DNA of 64,000 bases from Sclerodactyla briareus (GCA_026419785.1 JAODTK010000921.1:123428-187427); one strand, 5' to 3'; positions 45,200-56,275 are shown, counted from the stretch's first letter. Program-made: numbers and translations. The notes: generated from the sequence alone by a model not told the origin.

Positions 45200-46245
45200 G
45201 GAAGCGTCTTGGGTCACGTACCTCATTGACAGTTCAAAATTCGGACAGTTCAAAGTACATGGTCATGCAATAGATCATCTTTAAACTGGCACAGATGAAA
45301 AGAAGACATTCAAAACCCCACATCAAATTTGGTGGGGCGGTCCATCATGCTCCTGTTGAGTTATTTTTCCATCTTTCACCCTAACAATCACTTCACCAGA
45401 GTATCGATGCATCGGTTCTCCCTTTGACTTCACAACAGTGAATGCTGATCCTTTGCAAACCATTATAACAGAAAAATATTGGTTGATATTCATCAATGAA
45501 AATTGCTTTAAATATTATTCTTTTCATATCTTGTGAATAAATTTTGTAAGTTTTCAATCAGATCCCATTGTTAATTCTTTTACTCTAGGTTGGTAAAAGT
45601 ACATGTTTTAGATTATTTGTATTCAATTACCAGGGTCCCCGGTTACTCTCGTGACGTCACGGGTTCCCATTGCGCAATCAGCCGATTTGTCTCCTTTTAA
45701 CACTCGAATCGGTTGAAATTCTTTCGGAGATTCGGGTTTCCTGATACACGAGATATAAGACCAACCAAAATCGCAGTAAGTTATGGTTTACTCTTGACCA
45801 TTGTACTTCACGACGTAACCTATCCAATGTGCCCAATTTGTGGTTCAAAATTGACAAGATTTTCGGCCAGCCTACCGCATAGCTCAAGTTCAGTCAACAA
45901 CCATTCCGAGCGCTTTCCACCGGGCATGATCTGAAATTTTGGGACGAATTAATCCTCCACCTTTCTGCTATTAATCCCCTCCTCGAAGGGATTTTTTTTT
46001 TTTGTTTGGGGGGGGGCGTATATTGTGTTTTTAACCACATATCAATTGACTGACTAACCGCTCATTCGTCATATGTGCAAGGGTGGCGGCAAGGTGGCGC
46101 CAAGGGTGGCGCCAGGGAGTAGAGGGATCATGGGAAGCCCGACTTCTTTTTGTACGAAAGTAGTCACGCCCCCCCCATCAACCCCCCCCATCACCCCCCC
46201 CCCCCCCCCCCGACTGAGATCGGCAAATTGAAAAAAAATTTTAAA
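45200..46245. other. no gene identified; GGTGGCGCC motif and C-rich tracts
   Basis: Three imperfect tandem copies of GGGTGGCGCCAA lie at 46,081-46,112. C runs follow at 46,168-46,211. I see no exon. Confidence 0.4.
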
Positions 46246-46249
46246 AATC

Positions 46250-46471
46250 ATGGCAAACATACCCAAAATTCGTCAGCCAACGCAATTGCTACAAAGTCAA
46301 TGGGGAATTTTGGATGATTTTTTTTTCATGATAATAATCAGTTTTGTGGTGTTGATAGGGTTTGTAGGGACCCTTGGTTTGGGACTCCTGATAAAACAAT
46401 TCAGATCCATCTTTATCCGCAAGGGTGTTGAGGAGTTAGTTGTTAATCCTGCAAGCGTCAAAACACTCTGA
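46250..46471 (+). CDS. small ORF with one predicted membrane helix (unidentified)
   Basis: A 73-codon frame from an ATG in fair context (ATCATGG), with one hydrophobic stretch of about 25 residues (MIIISFVVLIGFVGTLGLGL) followed by a basic segment, as in a single-pass membrane protein. There is no homology I recognise, and it abuts a transposon-like C-rich end, so chance or transposon origin is likely. Confidence 0.18.
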   Translation: MANIPKIRQPTQLLQSQWGILDDFFFMIIISFVVLIGFVGTLGLGLLIKQFRSIFIRKGVEELVVNPASVKTL

Positions 46472-46759
46472 AATGATTGCGCAATTTGCCTTCAAATGTT
46501 GTGGTCAAGCTTCCGTCAGCTCTTTTGTGTTCGAATTTCAACTATGCACCAGCATCGCTTCTCTACAGTCTACCAAATTGTGAAAGTTGTGGCCCATCAC
46601 TCATGGAAACTGGAACAATTGTTTTGAGTTTAAAATGTTAAATTACAAGTGATCGGGACCTTGACCTCTTGTCTACCTGGAAGATAAACAAACTAGCGTG
46701 ACAGAAAGTTGCAGCGGTTCACTGTTTTCCGATAATTAGGGGGGTACTCACCTGAAGGT

Positions 46760-46934
46760 GAGTCATCGTGAAAGAAACAATTCTGATTTCTTCTCGTCTC
46801 GCGGAGGACGAGGAGGGGGGCAAAAGGTCCCCCAAACGTTTGGGCGATGAGGAACATGACGGGTCGGTTGTTTGCAGGACATTGCATCTGGGTTTGGTGA
46901 TATCTCCATTTAGGCGCGGGAATTGAAGCATTTT
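46760..46934 (-). CDS. possible 5' exon with strong splice donor (unidentified)
   Basis: On the minus strand a 58-codon open stretch (MLQFPRLNGDITKPRCNVLQ..., later SSSPKRLGDLLPPSSSSARR) ends at CTTCAG|GTGAGTACC, a near-consensus donor. It could be an early exon of a minus-strand gene such as the coiled-coil gene. The flanking bases are a short palindrome (CACCTGAAGGTG), so the donor match may be fortuitous. Confidence 0.22.
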
Positions 46935-47824
46935 GGGCAATAGCAAGAGGATGATGGGCTCTAAGGTCCTAAATAAAACGCCAATTTTCATCGAATGCAC
47001 GCGAGTACCCGAGTTTAAGTGCAAAAAGGAATGTGGTTGTTTTAAGTGCAAAATTGTTTTGCGCATTTCGCCTTTGGGCGGGGCAATAATTAGTTGGGCG
47101 GGACAATTAGGGGCAATTAGTTTTCGGACTTCGGGCAATTGTTAACGAAGTCGACTTTCTGGAAGTGTTACGAAAATTGCTTGCCCAAAGGCTGCTACTT
47201 CTGAAAATTTTGAATTTGAAATGTCAATCTTAATAATCTTAATTTCGAAATGAAATAGGCATGGGCCATCGCAGATGAACTATTTTCAAGGCCCTGGATC
47301 ACGTTCACGACATTCTACAGTGGCTGAAATTACAAAGGACACCCCAGTATCCAGCCCCAACAATTAGGGGGGGGGCCCCGGATCATTGCCTCGACTTACA
47401 ACGTTTCCTTCGATTGAGCGGCTGAGCCCAGAAGAAGTTCACTTCCATTCACTCACATTGACCCAAAAATTTCGCTATGAGTCGCCTGTGTTGCAATGAG
47501 GGCAAAAACAATTTGGAAGATTTTTTGTTTGTTGTTTTTTTTTTTTTTTTGTTGGAATGCAAGTATTGTTCAGGAGTAGGAGTTTTTTAGTTTGTCACCC
47601 GTTTTCCGTTAGAATTAGTATTCTTCAAAACGTTCAAGAAAACTCAATTCAATAACTGACATCAATTCAACAAACATATTATTTGAGATTGATGGGTATT
47701 ATCTTAGAAAAACGATTACCTTTAGTTAAAAAGTCCGGGGGGTCATGACACCCAACTTTTGGGAAGGCCACAAGGGGAAATTTGTTTTTAAAAAAAATAA
47801 AAAAAATGTTTCCCATCACTGTTC

Positions 47825-47968
47825 GGACCCCCCCCCCCCACCCCCCCCCCCCCCCCCCCCCACCCCACCCCCCCCCCCCCCCCCCCACCCCCCCCCCCCC
47901 CCCCACCCCCCCCCCCCCCCCCCCCCCCCCCCCACCCCCCCCCCCCCCCCCCCCCCCCCCCCCACCCC

Positions 47969-47989
<21 letters not shown>
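47825..47989. repeat. C-rich homopolymer tract (~165 bases) with interspersed A
   Basis: Almost pure C on the plus strand, broken by single A residues at irregular intervals and followed by an A run to 48,001. The proline- or glycine-rich open frames across it are artefacts of composition. Such a tract can form i-motif or G-quadruplex structures and is error-prone in sequencing, so its true length is uncertain. Confidence 0.95.
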
Positions 47990-47999
<10 letters not shown>

Positions 48000-48346
48000 A
48001 ATGATCTTGACCCCCCCACTTTTAGACAATGGCTGCGCCTGTTGAAGCATACTCCCAGGGATGAACGTCGAGACAGGATTTAGCCCGGACCCAGCCACCC
48101 CGAAAATTTGCTCAGCCCCCTTAGCCTCTTAGGCTAGCAGCCAGTTTTCGAAAAGTCTGATAAAAAGATCGTGAAAAACCATTTTCAAACTATTTCAAAC
48201 ACAGCTGGAGTATTCAACATATAAAACCGATAGTAACAGTTAGGATTATTAATGATACCCACACACTTGGCAAGGGCGGCCGGATTATGGGGGGGGGAGT
48301 GGGGCGTACCCACCCCCAATAATATTTTGGTTGGGGCGCAAGCATT

Positions 48347-48348
<2 letters not shown>

Positions 48349-48385
<37 letters not shown>
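48349..48385. repeat. poly-C run (37 bases)
   Basis: An uninterrupted C run inside a segment that also contains GGGGCGTACCCACCCCC near 48,301, resembling the G-rich ends of the MITE-like elements in this window. Confidence 0.95.
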
Positions 48386-48388
<3 letters not shown>

Positions 48389-48389
48389 A

Positions 48390-50284
48390 TTTAAGCGACC
48401 CAGACTGCTATTTCGCTGACACTGTATCGACAAAGAACAGCAGTAGAAACCGTGTTTTTATAAAAACAAATTGCATAAGACCTAAAATGATTAAAGTTGA
48501 GTGAAATAATTGCTGATCCTTTTCGGAATAATTTGCGCGCTACTCGCGCGGGTTATTCCATGTGCCGGTAGGACAGACATATGAAGTGCCCTGTGCAGAC
48601 TCCTATGATGTTCCTCAAGTCAAAAAAAAATGCCTGAAATTACTCTGCGTGTTCTTAATTATTAATGAAAAGAATGGGTCTCAATCAATCCCGATAGATT
48701 TGCGAAAAAGATTGGCTTTACCAGCTTGGGGTGTTGCTGTTTCTTGGGACGCTGTCGATCTCCCTGACAGGGGAACCAGTTAGGTTTTAAATAAACAAAC
48801 AAACTAAACATACACATCGCTAAGCTTGAGGTCGAAGGGGGTTGAGGCGACAGGGGGTGGGTAAGTCTACCATCTGGCGGGACATGTGAATTTTTTGGCA
48901 TATATGGTTATTTGCCAACTAAAAATAGCGTATTGAAAGCAGCATTAAAAATTTGGGTGCGGGACCCACTGTGAAAGTTGGGTGCCGTGCGGTGCACTTA
49001 CTTAAGGGGCAGGCACACTGGTGCGGGTTAGGAAACCCCTTCTTAATATAGACTCTCGATGGAATGTCCAAGTGTTAAATTTTCGCGCGCGCGGGGGCCT
49101 CGCGCGCAGTTTGTTGCCGTTTTACTTCTGTGTTTGCTTCCATTTGCCCACCTGGTCCGGCCCAGTGAAGTGTCCCTCCCATGCGGCCTGTGTGGTCCGC
49201 GAAGAAGAAAAAAAAATGGGGGCAGGTTTAGTAGCCAGTAATCTTTAAGTAAAAAAAAATCGGCCTATCTAATGGATAGGTCTGAGAGGGGTCAGGCAAG
49301 GTCGTTGGTTCAAATTGGATCCTATGCAAAATTCTCACGTTTAGGCGAAACGCAGATAGTTGTTACCATGTGCCCATTCCCATTCTCCTTTTATGACGGT
49401 AGTTTAAAAAAAACCTTGTGAAATTGATCCCTAAGGCGATAGGTTTTTGGAGAACTTCCCTAAAATGAAAAATTCGTATCAACTTTTTTAGAAAGATACT
49501 TATTGCCATAAGGCCCAGGAAGTGCAGTTTCCTGCCAATATTGGGGGTCTGTCAAACGAAAAAAGATGCGTGCCGGTTAAGTGCCAACCGGTGCTGGCGT
49601 ATGCTTAGATGGTATTCATCGCTCGTCCGTCCCCCCCCCCCCCTCCCAATCGCCAAACACAATCGGCGCCCTCGCTTGCTGCAACATGAGCCCTATAGGT
49701 TGAACTACGTTTTCAAAGCAAATTCTTGCCAGGTAAATAAAATCAGGAGCGTTAAATCGAGGTATGTGGGGGGATGTGAGGACGTTCTGTGGAAAACAAA
49801 AATTAAGTCGGTCTCTGAGGGAATGAGTGCCAAGTGCTGCGTAACCCACTACCCACATCAGCGGAAGCATGTGGTCAACTCGCCACATCGTTTTTACGTA
49901 AGCCTATAGGTCTACGTTCCGTATCATTGGTCCAAAAGTTGGACTTGCAAAATCACCGAACTTGATGCAGTATCGCCACAGTCAGTGGCACCAGGTCCGG
50001 GAAATCCCTCTGCGATAGAGGTTCTCGACGGCGGTCTCGTTGTTTTATGAACGATTCAGGGACATATTTAAATAAAAGTAGATAAAAGGGAAAAAAATTG
50101 ATTTGAGTAGAAGAATCCAGATTTGCAAACTTTCGTAATGATGGTATAGACATCTACTGTTTGTTACTGGTGAGCTGGAATCGGTTTTTACACAAACCTT
50201 ATGGGGACTCAATAATGATAACGTCACAATGACCTAAAATAGTCAGCGCGAGGAGGAACGCACTACGTGCGAAACGCCTTAGGT
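48390..50284. other. no gene identified; GC-rich hairpin and possible SINE trace
   Basis: A palindromic CGCGCGCGCGGGGGCCTCGC segment lies near 49,085-49,107. A box B-like GGTTCAAATTGGATCC at 49,308-49,323 may mark a decayed SINE. A C run lies at about 49,630-49,642. The open frame at 49,541-49,909 has no recognisable domain. Confidence 0.35.
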
Positions 50285-50560
50285 GAAATGAGTCTTGAAT
50301 TGGTTCCTATATACCTAGCCGGCAATCCAACGAACGAAAACGGCCCTATGCTGAGCTGACGTGGGGGTATGGGTGTAAAACTGCTAGGCCGGGCCAATCA
50401 ACGCTAACGTCCATATGCTGAGCTGACGTTGGGAGCGTATGTAAAATACTAGGCCCGTGCCATCCAACGCTAACGGCCCTATGCCTAGGCCTGGCAATCC
50501 AACGCCAACGCTATGCTGGGCTGACCGCCGGTTGTGTCGTGTAAAATGGCAGTACGCGAA
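50285..50560. repeat. ~66-bp minisatellite (3-4 units)
   Basis: Units contain GGCAATCCAACG(C)(T/C)AACG, then TATGCTGAGCTGACGTGG, then GTGTAAAA.(C)TAGG. They begin near 50,300, 50,385, 50,452 and 50,484, the third being shortened. A single related unit lies at about 52,275-52,310. Confidence 0.65.
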
Positions 50561-50790
50561 GTTTTGCATGTCTTAAGACCGCGCCTCCGAAAAGGTCCCG
50601 AAAGAGTAACACAGACCGTAGTTATAGTTAGGTTGATCAACGAATAACGCACGAAAAAAATTAATCATCGGTTGTCAGTCCGTGTTCAGGGAATGTTTGC
50701 CTCAATTTGTCCCCGGTTAGTTAGAGTAGCGCATACCGTAGAGGATCTCAAACCAATGAAACGCCAACCTGAAGGTGCTCGCGGGTCAGT
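50500..50790. repeat. direct repeat, left copy (flanks RTE-like copy R1)
   Basis: It shares with 52,270-52,555, in the same orientation, TTTTGCATG(T/C)CTTA(A)GAC, CCCGAAAGAGT(T)AACACAGACCGTAG, ATTTGTCCCCGG and TACCGTAGA. The RTE-like copy on the minus strand lies exactly between the two. Confidence 0.75.
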
Positions 50791-50792
50791 CC

Positions 50793-52240
50793 GATAGTTA
50801 GTAGTTAGTAGTAGGTGAGTCTCGTCTATCCGACATGTCATGATCAATCTCCGCAACGTATCACGATCTTGCGCAAGGTTTATTGCGTCCTCGAAACTGT
50901 AATGTTGATGTCCCTGAAGTTGCGATTTGATTTTCCGAGCAAAAGAGTAGTCCAAGGTCTCCCAACTGGCCTTGAGTATTTTCAATGCTTCTATCAGAGC
51001 GATCTTCGTGGAAAGCTTCTTGAGTCTCGCGACGTTGACCAAAAAATTCAAACATCTATGTGCTACAACGGGAAAAAAAATAACAAAAAGACCCAAACGA
51101 GGGATTATTTGATTGGTCACCATCTTTTAGAGTTGTCGTTGGTATGTCCAATGTTATTGGTTCTTCCATCTGATGCTTAGAACATTGCGGAGTAGTCTTC
51201 TTGGAAAGTGTCAATTTTGTAATCAAAGGATTCTTCGTTGTTGTTGTGTTACCCACAGTCACAATTAAACAGAAAAATACTCTGTAATAGGGCATCGAAA
51301 ATCGGAGTTTGAAGTTGCTGCTGCTTTGATGCTGTACTTATTTCCTCTGGTCTCTTGAAAATTGTTGGCTAGAGTGTTGAAAGCATTGTTGGTTATACAC
51401 AATTTCTGTTGATGTCTTCTTTGGTTCCCAACAAGCTTCCTACATATTTTCATTCTTCAAGTTTCATTGCCATTTCTTGTGATTGAGAAGTTCTCAGTTT
51501 TGTGTGGTTTATTTTAGATTTCTTCTTGCCAATTTCTCAGTCACTCGATCTTCGATGTCTTGTAATATAGTTTCTCAGTCGATGCACAAGAGAAAGAGAT
51601 ATAATCAAAGGTATTGTGCGTCCACGGTGAAAAAGTTGTCGGTATTATATTTCGCTGTGTTTTGTGTTGTAGTCATGATCAACTAACTGAGATGGGGGTT
51701 GGATAAATGCATCAATGTAATTTTCATCCGATTTCAAATAGTTGGCCAGGTATGTTATAAAAGAATAATGCACTCGCACGGTCACCCTGGGGGCCCGATG
51801 TTTTCTGCTGAAGGAGTCCTAATGCCGTCTCCTTTTTTGACCGTGTCTGAAACATTTTTCAGTAATAGTGAAATGAGCTGAGTTCGTCGCTCTCTAGGAT
51901 CTGTTGCAAATCATTTATTAGTGGTGCCTCTCTTTGATGGTATCTAACCCTTGCTCAGTCAAGCCATCGAAAGTTTGAGTTATTCCTTTGAAGTTACGCT
52001 TTTTTCCAGCTAAAATTTTGAAAGCCGAACACGAGCTCTGAAGTGCATCTACCTGAGGTCTAGGCTGTTTGGGTGACGGGAAGTATATGCTCATCAATGA
52101 GGGGGCGATTCTCCTTGTAATACAATTTGCGAGGATTTGCCTCAGGGTTGAAAGTACGATCACATTTCCTTACATTCGGGGAACATTTTCATTTTCAGTC
52201 CGAGTTCGGGGACATTTTTCAAATGCGACATATATTGGCA
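50793..52240 (-). mobile_element. RTE-like non-LTR retrotransposon, copy R1 (degraded)
   Basis: Reading the minus strand from 52.2 kb: ILANCITRRIAPSL and FKILAGKKRNF...GITQTFDGL (reverse-transcriptase N-terminal blocks), a PQGDR.SALFF region near 51,790, then KLTLSKKTTPQC and finally SFEDAINLAQDRDTLRRLIM, CRIDETHLLL. The end GGATAGACGAGACTCACC is followed directly by (TAC)n-like sequence. Copy R2 has the same blocks in the same order and the same 3' end. Many frame breaks and stops occur. A negligible 3' UTR ending in a microsatellite is typical of RTE elements. Confidence 0.75.
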
Positions 52241-52610
52241 CGCGTTGCCTCTCCAGTTAATATAAATAATAGCTCCTGCCCTAGCTGAGCTGAACGTTGG
52301 TAATGTAAATGGCATAGGCGCGGTTTTGCATGCCTTAGACGCGGCTACCTGAAAATTTTTCCCGAAAGAGTTAACACAGACCGTAGTTTTGATCAAACAT
52401 TTTAACCACCGAAATGTAATCGCGTGTCAGACGTCATACCCGTGTCCCAGGGAAAAGTCTGCCTAATTTGTCCCCGGAGAGCAGCGCAATACCGTAGATG
52501 GCGACCACTTTAAAAGCACATGACAGGTGATCGCGTGTCTGTCCGGGTTCAGTGGGCCATTTTTTTTCAAATTGCTTAATCCCTTGCACGCGTTGCCTCT
52601 CAGTTAATAT
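52241..52610. repeat. direct repeat, right copy; start repeated again at 52,584
   Basis: It begins CACGCGTTGCCTCTCCAGTT at 52,241, and CACGCGTTGCCTCTCAGTTA recurs at 52,584, so a ~343-base unit is starting over. The part at 52,270-52,555 matches 50,500-50,790. An open frame at 52,434-52,757 (minus) overlaps it but is not recognisable. Confidence 0.7.
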
Positions 52611-52906
52611 AATACTCATATCTAGGCCCATCCATTTCAATATACTTTCTTTCAAAGGTGCTGTAGTAATTCCTATCACGGAGTAGTTTTCTTTGTTTAC
52701 GAAAGGAAATTGATTGTACTTTTCAAAACCATATCGATCGCATTTCTCTATTGACATTTATAGTACGTATCAAATAAAGTCCACCCTCTACATATTAATA
52801 AGCATATGCCCTCAAACGTCGGGGTTAACGCACAGAATCCTGAATAACAGAACATTTCTATCACATTCCTGAAAATCAGTGATTACATAAATTGCAAAAA
52901 CGACAT

Positions 52907-53266
52907 TTTCTTGCTGTTAAGTTCGATAAAAACAACATGGCTGCCATAAATTCACATCAAAGTGGACACGATGAGCCGGTGAATCCTTCGGTAGAGCTCC
53001 GACCTAGATCAATAGAGATCAAGATAGAGTTTTCGAATCCATTGACAGCGGGGACACTTTCCGCAGTGCTGTTAGAGGATGCATGTTTCCTCGATTCTCA
53101 ACCTAAAAACCCACGTGTAAAAGAAGGAAGCTACGAGTTACAGAGTCGGCTGCCCTGCTTGGCTTCCACCAGGGGTGGAGTAGGCCGTGAGCGAACGTGT
53201 ATAATTGGTGGTGCAGGCAAGGTATTCATCAGGTTGCCAATGAACTGGGCGTTGAGGCGTCGCTAG
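52907..53266 (+). CDS. unidentified ORF
   Basis: A 119-codon frame from an ATG in good context (AACATGG) to TAG at 53,264-53,266. The first half (MAAINSHQSGHDEPVNPS, then RPRSIEIKIEFSNPLTAG) has balanced, protein-like composition. The second half is arginine-rich and less convincing. I recognise no family and see no neighbouring exon. Confidence 0.22.
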   Translation, partial: FLAVKFDKNNMAAINSHQSGHDEPVNPSVELRPRSIEIKIEFSNPLTAGTLSAVLLEDACFLDSQPKNPRVKEGSYELQSRLPCLASTRGGVGRERTCIIGGAGKVFIRLPMNWALRRR

Positions 53267-53694
53267 TCCGTTTAAGGACGGTGACTGCAATTGATACAAG
53301 ACTATGACCCGAACCTTATCTTCGTTCCTATACTTAAAACAAGTATCAAAGAACCCATATAACTTGTACCTGTTACGATCAAAGTGACTCCCTATGACAC
53401 CCCTTCTCTCTTATAATTCTATAATAATAATAATAATGATATTAATAAATATAATAATAGAACTAGGACCTAATAGCGTTTTTCACGCCGCGACAGCAGT
53501 CTCAAAGCGTCTCACAAATGTTTCTCATGTTGGAGAGGTAAGGCATTCGAAACTAGTGATGCCGAGTGAGAATAAGACCGTGAACCAAAGTGGTTCCTAT
53601 TATAGTGGCCTAGCTTCAGCCGCTCCTCCTGCAAATGCGCGCAACTCCCTTGCTTTGCGATGACCTCATGGTGGCCTAACTGACAAATTCGTCT

Positions 53695-53850
53695 CGGGAG
53701 GGGGGGGGGGTGGTATTTAGTTCGGGTCCCTTAGGGAAGTGCGCCCTCATTAAGAGTCTCACCCTCCCTATTGGTGAATAAACGCACATTTAATGGGCCC
53801 CTAGACATATGCTGTTGCAACGTTCGATAAAAAAAAAATGCTGAAGAAAA
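53695..53850 (-). mobile_element. MITE-like element, copy M3
   Basis: Inverted relative to M2. It contains a G run at 53,700-53,710, then GAAGTGCGCCCTC, then CCCTCCCTATTGG at 53,762-53,774, then GGGCCCCTAGACATATGCTG and a TTGCAACGTTC stretch. Read on the minus strand this is the same order as in M2 (GCAGCAACG, GGGGCCC, CCAATAGGGAGGG, GAGGGCGCA-TTTCC, poly-C). Its inner part is included in the tandem duplication at 53,758-54,454. Confidence 0.65.
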
Positions 53851-54454
53851 CGTCTTCTACAGAACAAAAAAGGGGTTCTGTGTTCAAACAAATATTGGTC
53901 ACATGGGACAAGGGCGGGGGTGAGGGTTCTGTCCCCTGAACTTCTCTGCGTGCGTCACTGGCCACATGTACGGAGCGAGGGGGCATGGCGGCCAACCAGA
54001 GAGGAGAGATAGCGGAGCGGAGCGGAGTTGTGGAGAATCTTGAAAGCATACAAAGCAATTTTTAAAATCAATCCGTGCAATGGCAGGCAGCCGGTGTATA
54101 TCAATCAAAGCATCTCACCCTCCCTATTGGTAGATAAACGCAATTTATGGGCCCCTAGACATATGCTGTTGCAACGTTCGATAAACAATAGCTGAAGAAC
54201 GTTTACTGAACAAAAAAGGGGTTCTGTGTTAAAAAATTATTAGTCACATGGGTCAAGGGCGGGGGTGAGGGTTCTGTCCACTGAACTTCTCTGCGTGCGT
54301 CACTGGCCACATGTACGGAGCGAGGGGGCATGGCGGCCAACCAGAGAGGAGAGATAGCGGAGCGGAGCGGAGTTGTGGAGAATCTTGAAAGCATACAAAG
54401 CAATTTTTAATTCATCCGTGCAATGGCAGGCAGCCGGTGTATATCAACAAAGCA
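53758..54454. repeat. tandem duplication, 356-bp unit, two copies
   Basis: Copies start at 53,758 and 54,114, each with CTCACCCTCCCTATTGGT. They share the C-terminal landmark CATGGCGGCCAACCAGAGAG and the GAGCGGAGCGGAG triplet. The second copy is about 15 bases shorter through scattered small deletions. Both give the same minus-strand pseudo-peptide, which reflects duplication only. Confidence 0.95.
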
Positions 54455-54570
54455 GGGGTGTTGTGATCATGTTTTTGTGTAAGTGTGATCATACGTGTGC
54501 AGCTGAATTCTGGGTTCCTCTGTGACGTGCGATTTTATATCCAGTGTATTTTGTCAATGATGACATATTT

Positions 54571-54885
54571 TTAGTGACATGATCTGAAAGCGTCAAAGTA
54601 CGCCCGAGGATTCTTCAAAAGTCGTCGTTGGTTCGACCAGGGTGACCCCCACATGTAGGTTGGACAGTAGTTCCGTGTTGTCTTTGCGGAACCGGGAGCG
54701 GAACTGAATGACTTTCGTTCTTGAAGTCCGATGAGTAACAGACGATTGTCCGCCTTCACTCTGAAGTCGGTCAATACAGCTTTCATCTGTGACTCTATGT
54801 ACAATTGATTGAAATCCGCGAATAACGTGAGCGTCCTAAGGTTTTCCAGTACATATTTGCTGCGCACTCGCAGGAGTGCAGTCCC
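54571..54885 (-). CDS. unidentified protein-like ORF (one probable frame break)
   Basis: The minus strand reads RSKYVLENLRTLTLFADFN, then QLYIESQMKAVLTDFRVKAD and NRLLLIGLQERK. Near 54,705 a shift of frame continues QFRSRFRKDNTELLSNL, then HVGVTLVEPTTTFEESSGVL and TGA. The two parts join into a well-balanced soluble-protein-like sequence, which chance frames seldom do. I recognise no domain. It could be a host exon or part of an unknown element. Confidence 0.3.
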   Translation of the reverse strand, partial: GTALLRVRSKYVLENLRTLTLFADFNQLYIESQMKAVLTDFRVKADNRLLLIGLQERKSFSSAPGSAKTTRNYCPTYMWGSPWSNQRRLLKNPRAYFDAFRSCH

Positions 54886-55039
54886 CTCCTATGGGGGTTT
54901 CAGCGCCGGTATAACTAACTGGATGAAACTTCGAATGTAATGATGAACGACTGAGATGAGCACCAATCGGTTGAAGCCCAGTCCGTGTCCGGGCCGCACG
55001 TTGACAATATTTTTACCACAGTCACCAACATGATTTCTA

Positions 55040-55800
55040 CCTTCTAACACACCGCCAAATTAGACGGCAAACTAGAAATCCTCATCACGAACCCGGTCCC
55101 CCAGGGTGACATGCCCCCCCCGCGAGTGCGTTATTCTTTATAACATACCTGGCCAACTATTTGAAATCGGATGAAAATGACACTGATGAGATATCCACCC
55201 ATCCTCAGTTAGTTTGATCGATTACCAAGTGCAATAATAACCAACCCTTACCCCGACAACTTCTTCATCACCGTGGACCAACAATACGCTAATGATAGAA
55301 TTCCATTCCTTCTATACGCTTTTTCACGTCGAAGGCATTCTCACAAAGCTGCTTCACAGATATTTACCCCTGATCAGATCAGTGACTTCTCACCTCCCGT
55401 ACTATACAGCCGCACCTCGAGCTTGTTTCTCCTCCAGGACGCACTATTCCAGTACGGGCCCCTTTTTCGTGTCCCCCGGGGGACTTTCCCATAGGGCTCC
55501 CACATAACGGCGCCTCGCTACTCTTCCAACAAGTCCACTCACAAGGTACCCTTTTAAAACACTGGGTGGCGGGGAACATTTCAGAAGACATGCCTGTCCC
55601 ACAGCACTGCGGAAAAGTCATCTGTCTACCAATGGGCTCCGAACTCGCAATCATGGTTTTGCAGTCTGGAGCTCTACCGACTGAGCTACTCCCCCCCCTC
55701 TTGGGCTCCAACGGGTGACATATATCACGAGACAGCGAAGACCGAGTGACTGAGAAACTGACGAGAAATCTAAAATAAACAGCAAAATCTACGCTAGCGC
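55040..55800 (+). mobile_element. RTE-like retrotransposon, copy R3 (interrupted fragment)
   Basis: KLDGKLEILITNPVPQGD, then TYLANYLKSDENDTDE and DQQYANDR (YAND in place of YADD) at 55,273-55,300 match copy R2. Later the ATATCACGAGACAGCGAAGA, then CGAGTGACTGAGAAACTGAC segment at 55,722-55,765 matches R2 at 56,690-56,735. About 400 bases between, containing a tRNA-like sequence, are absent from R2, so R3 carries an insertion. The element is dead. Confidence 0.65.
55632..55692 (-). repeat. tRNA-like / SINE sequence
   Basis: On the minus strand AGTAGCTCAGTCGGTAGAGC (55,671-55,690) is a perfect box A with D-arm. CTGCAAAA follows as in a tRNA-Cys anticodon loop, and GAGTTCGGAGCCC (55,635-55,647) is a degenerate box B. 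No complete acceptor stem forms, so it is more likely a tRNA-derived SINE or tRNA pseudogene than a functional tRNA. It sits inside RTE copy R3. Confidence 0.6.
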
Positions 55801-55809
55801 TAGATGTGA

Positions 55810-56275
55810 TCATTTTAATGCTAGTCAGTTCCTCTGAATATGTACAAATAAGCGACTCTCTATTATGACGTCGCTTGCCTGATAGAGAGAATATTTATTG
55901 GACATCAAAGTTTCCCTCGCTCGTCCGGGTTTTCTCCTCTTCCACGTGACGTCACCATCGGGTCTGAATCACATTTAAGACAGTGTACCTCGTATTTTAT
56001 TCCCTACGGTATAAGCGGGTGGTTGTTCACAAGTGAAACGCCCTCCCCCCCCAGTGCTTGAAAAGACTAAAGCCCCCCCTTCCCCTCCGAAAATTTAAGA
56101 CCTGTGGAATCTCACGTTGAGGAAATCCTCGCAATTTGTACTGCCAGGAGGATCCGCCCCTAATTGATTAATATATCCTCCTCGTCCGCCAAACTGCCAC
56201 ACGTCAAGAAGATGCAACCGCTGAGCGTTGTTTTTGCATTCACCGTTTCAGGCAGAGAAAGCGATAACATCCATA
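55810..56275. other. no gene identified between RTE copies
   Basis: C runs lie at about 56,045-56,052 and 56,074-56,079. I see nothing coding. Confidence 0.4.

Noticed and set aside
47679..48098. Polyproline and polyglycine ORFs on both strands
   Set aside because: They exist only because of the C-rich tract; every frame is open and the composition is trivial.
53801..54403. Two nearly identical minus-strand ORFs considered as a paralogous gene pair
   Set aside because: They are the two halves of a 356-bp tandem duplication that includes MITE sequence. There are no splice sites, no domain, and the frame is not conserved to the end.
55632..55692. Functional tRNA-Cys gene
   Set aside because: Box A and an anticodon-like CTGCAAA are present, but the T-arm is degenerate and no 7-bp acceptor stem can be formed.
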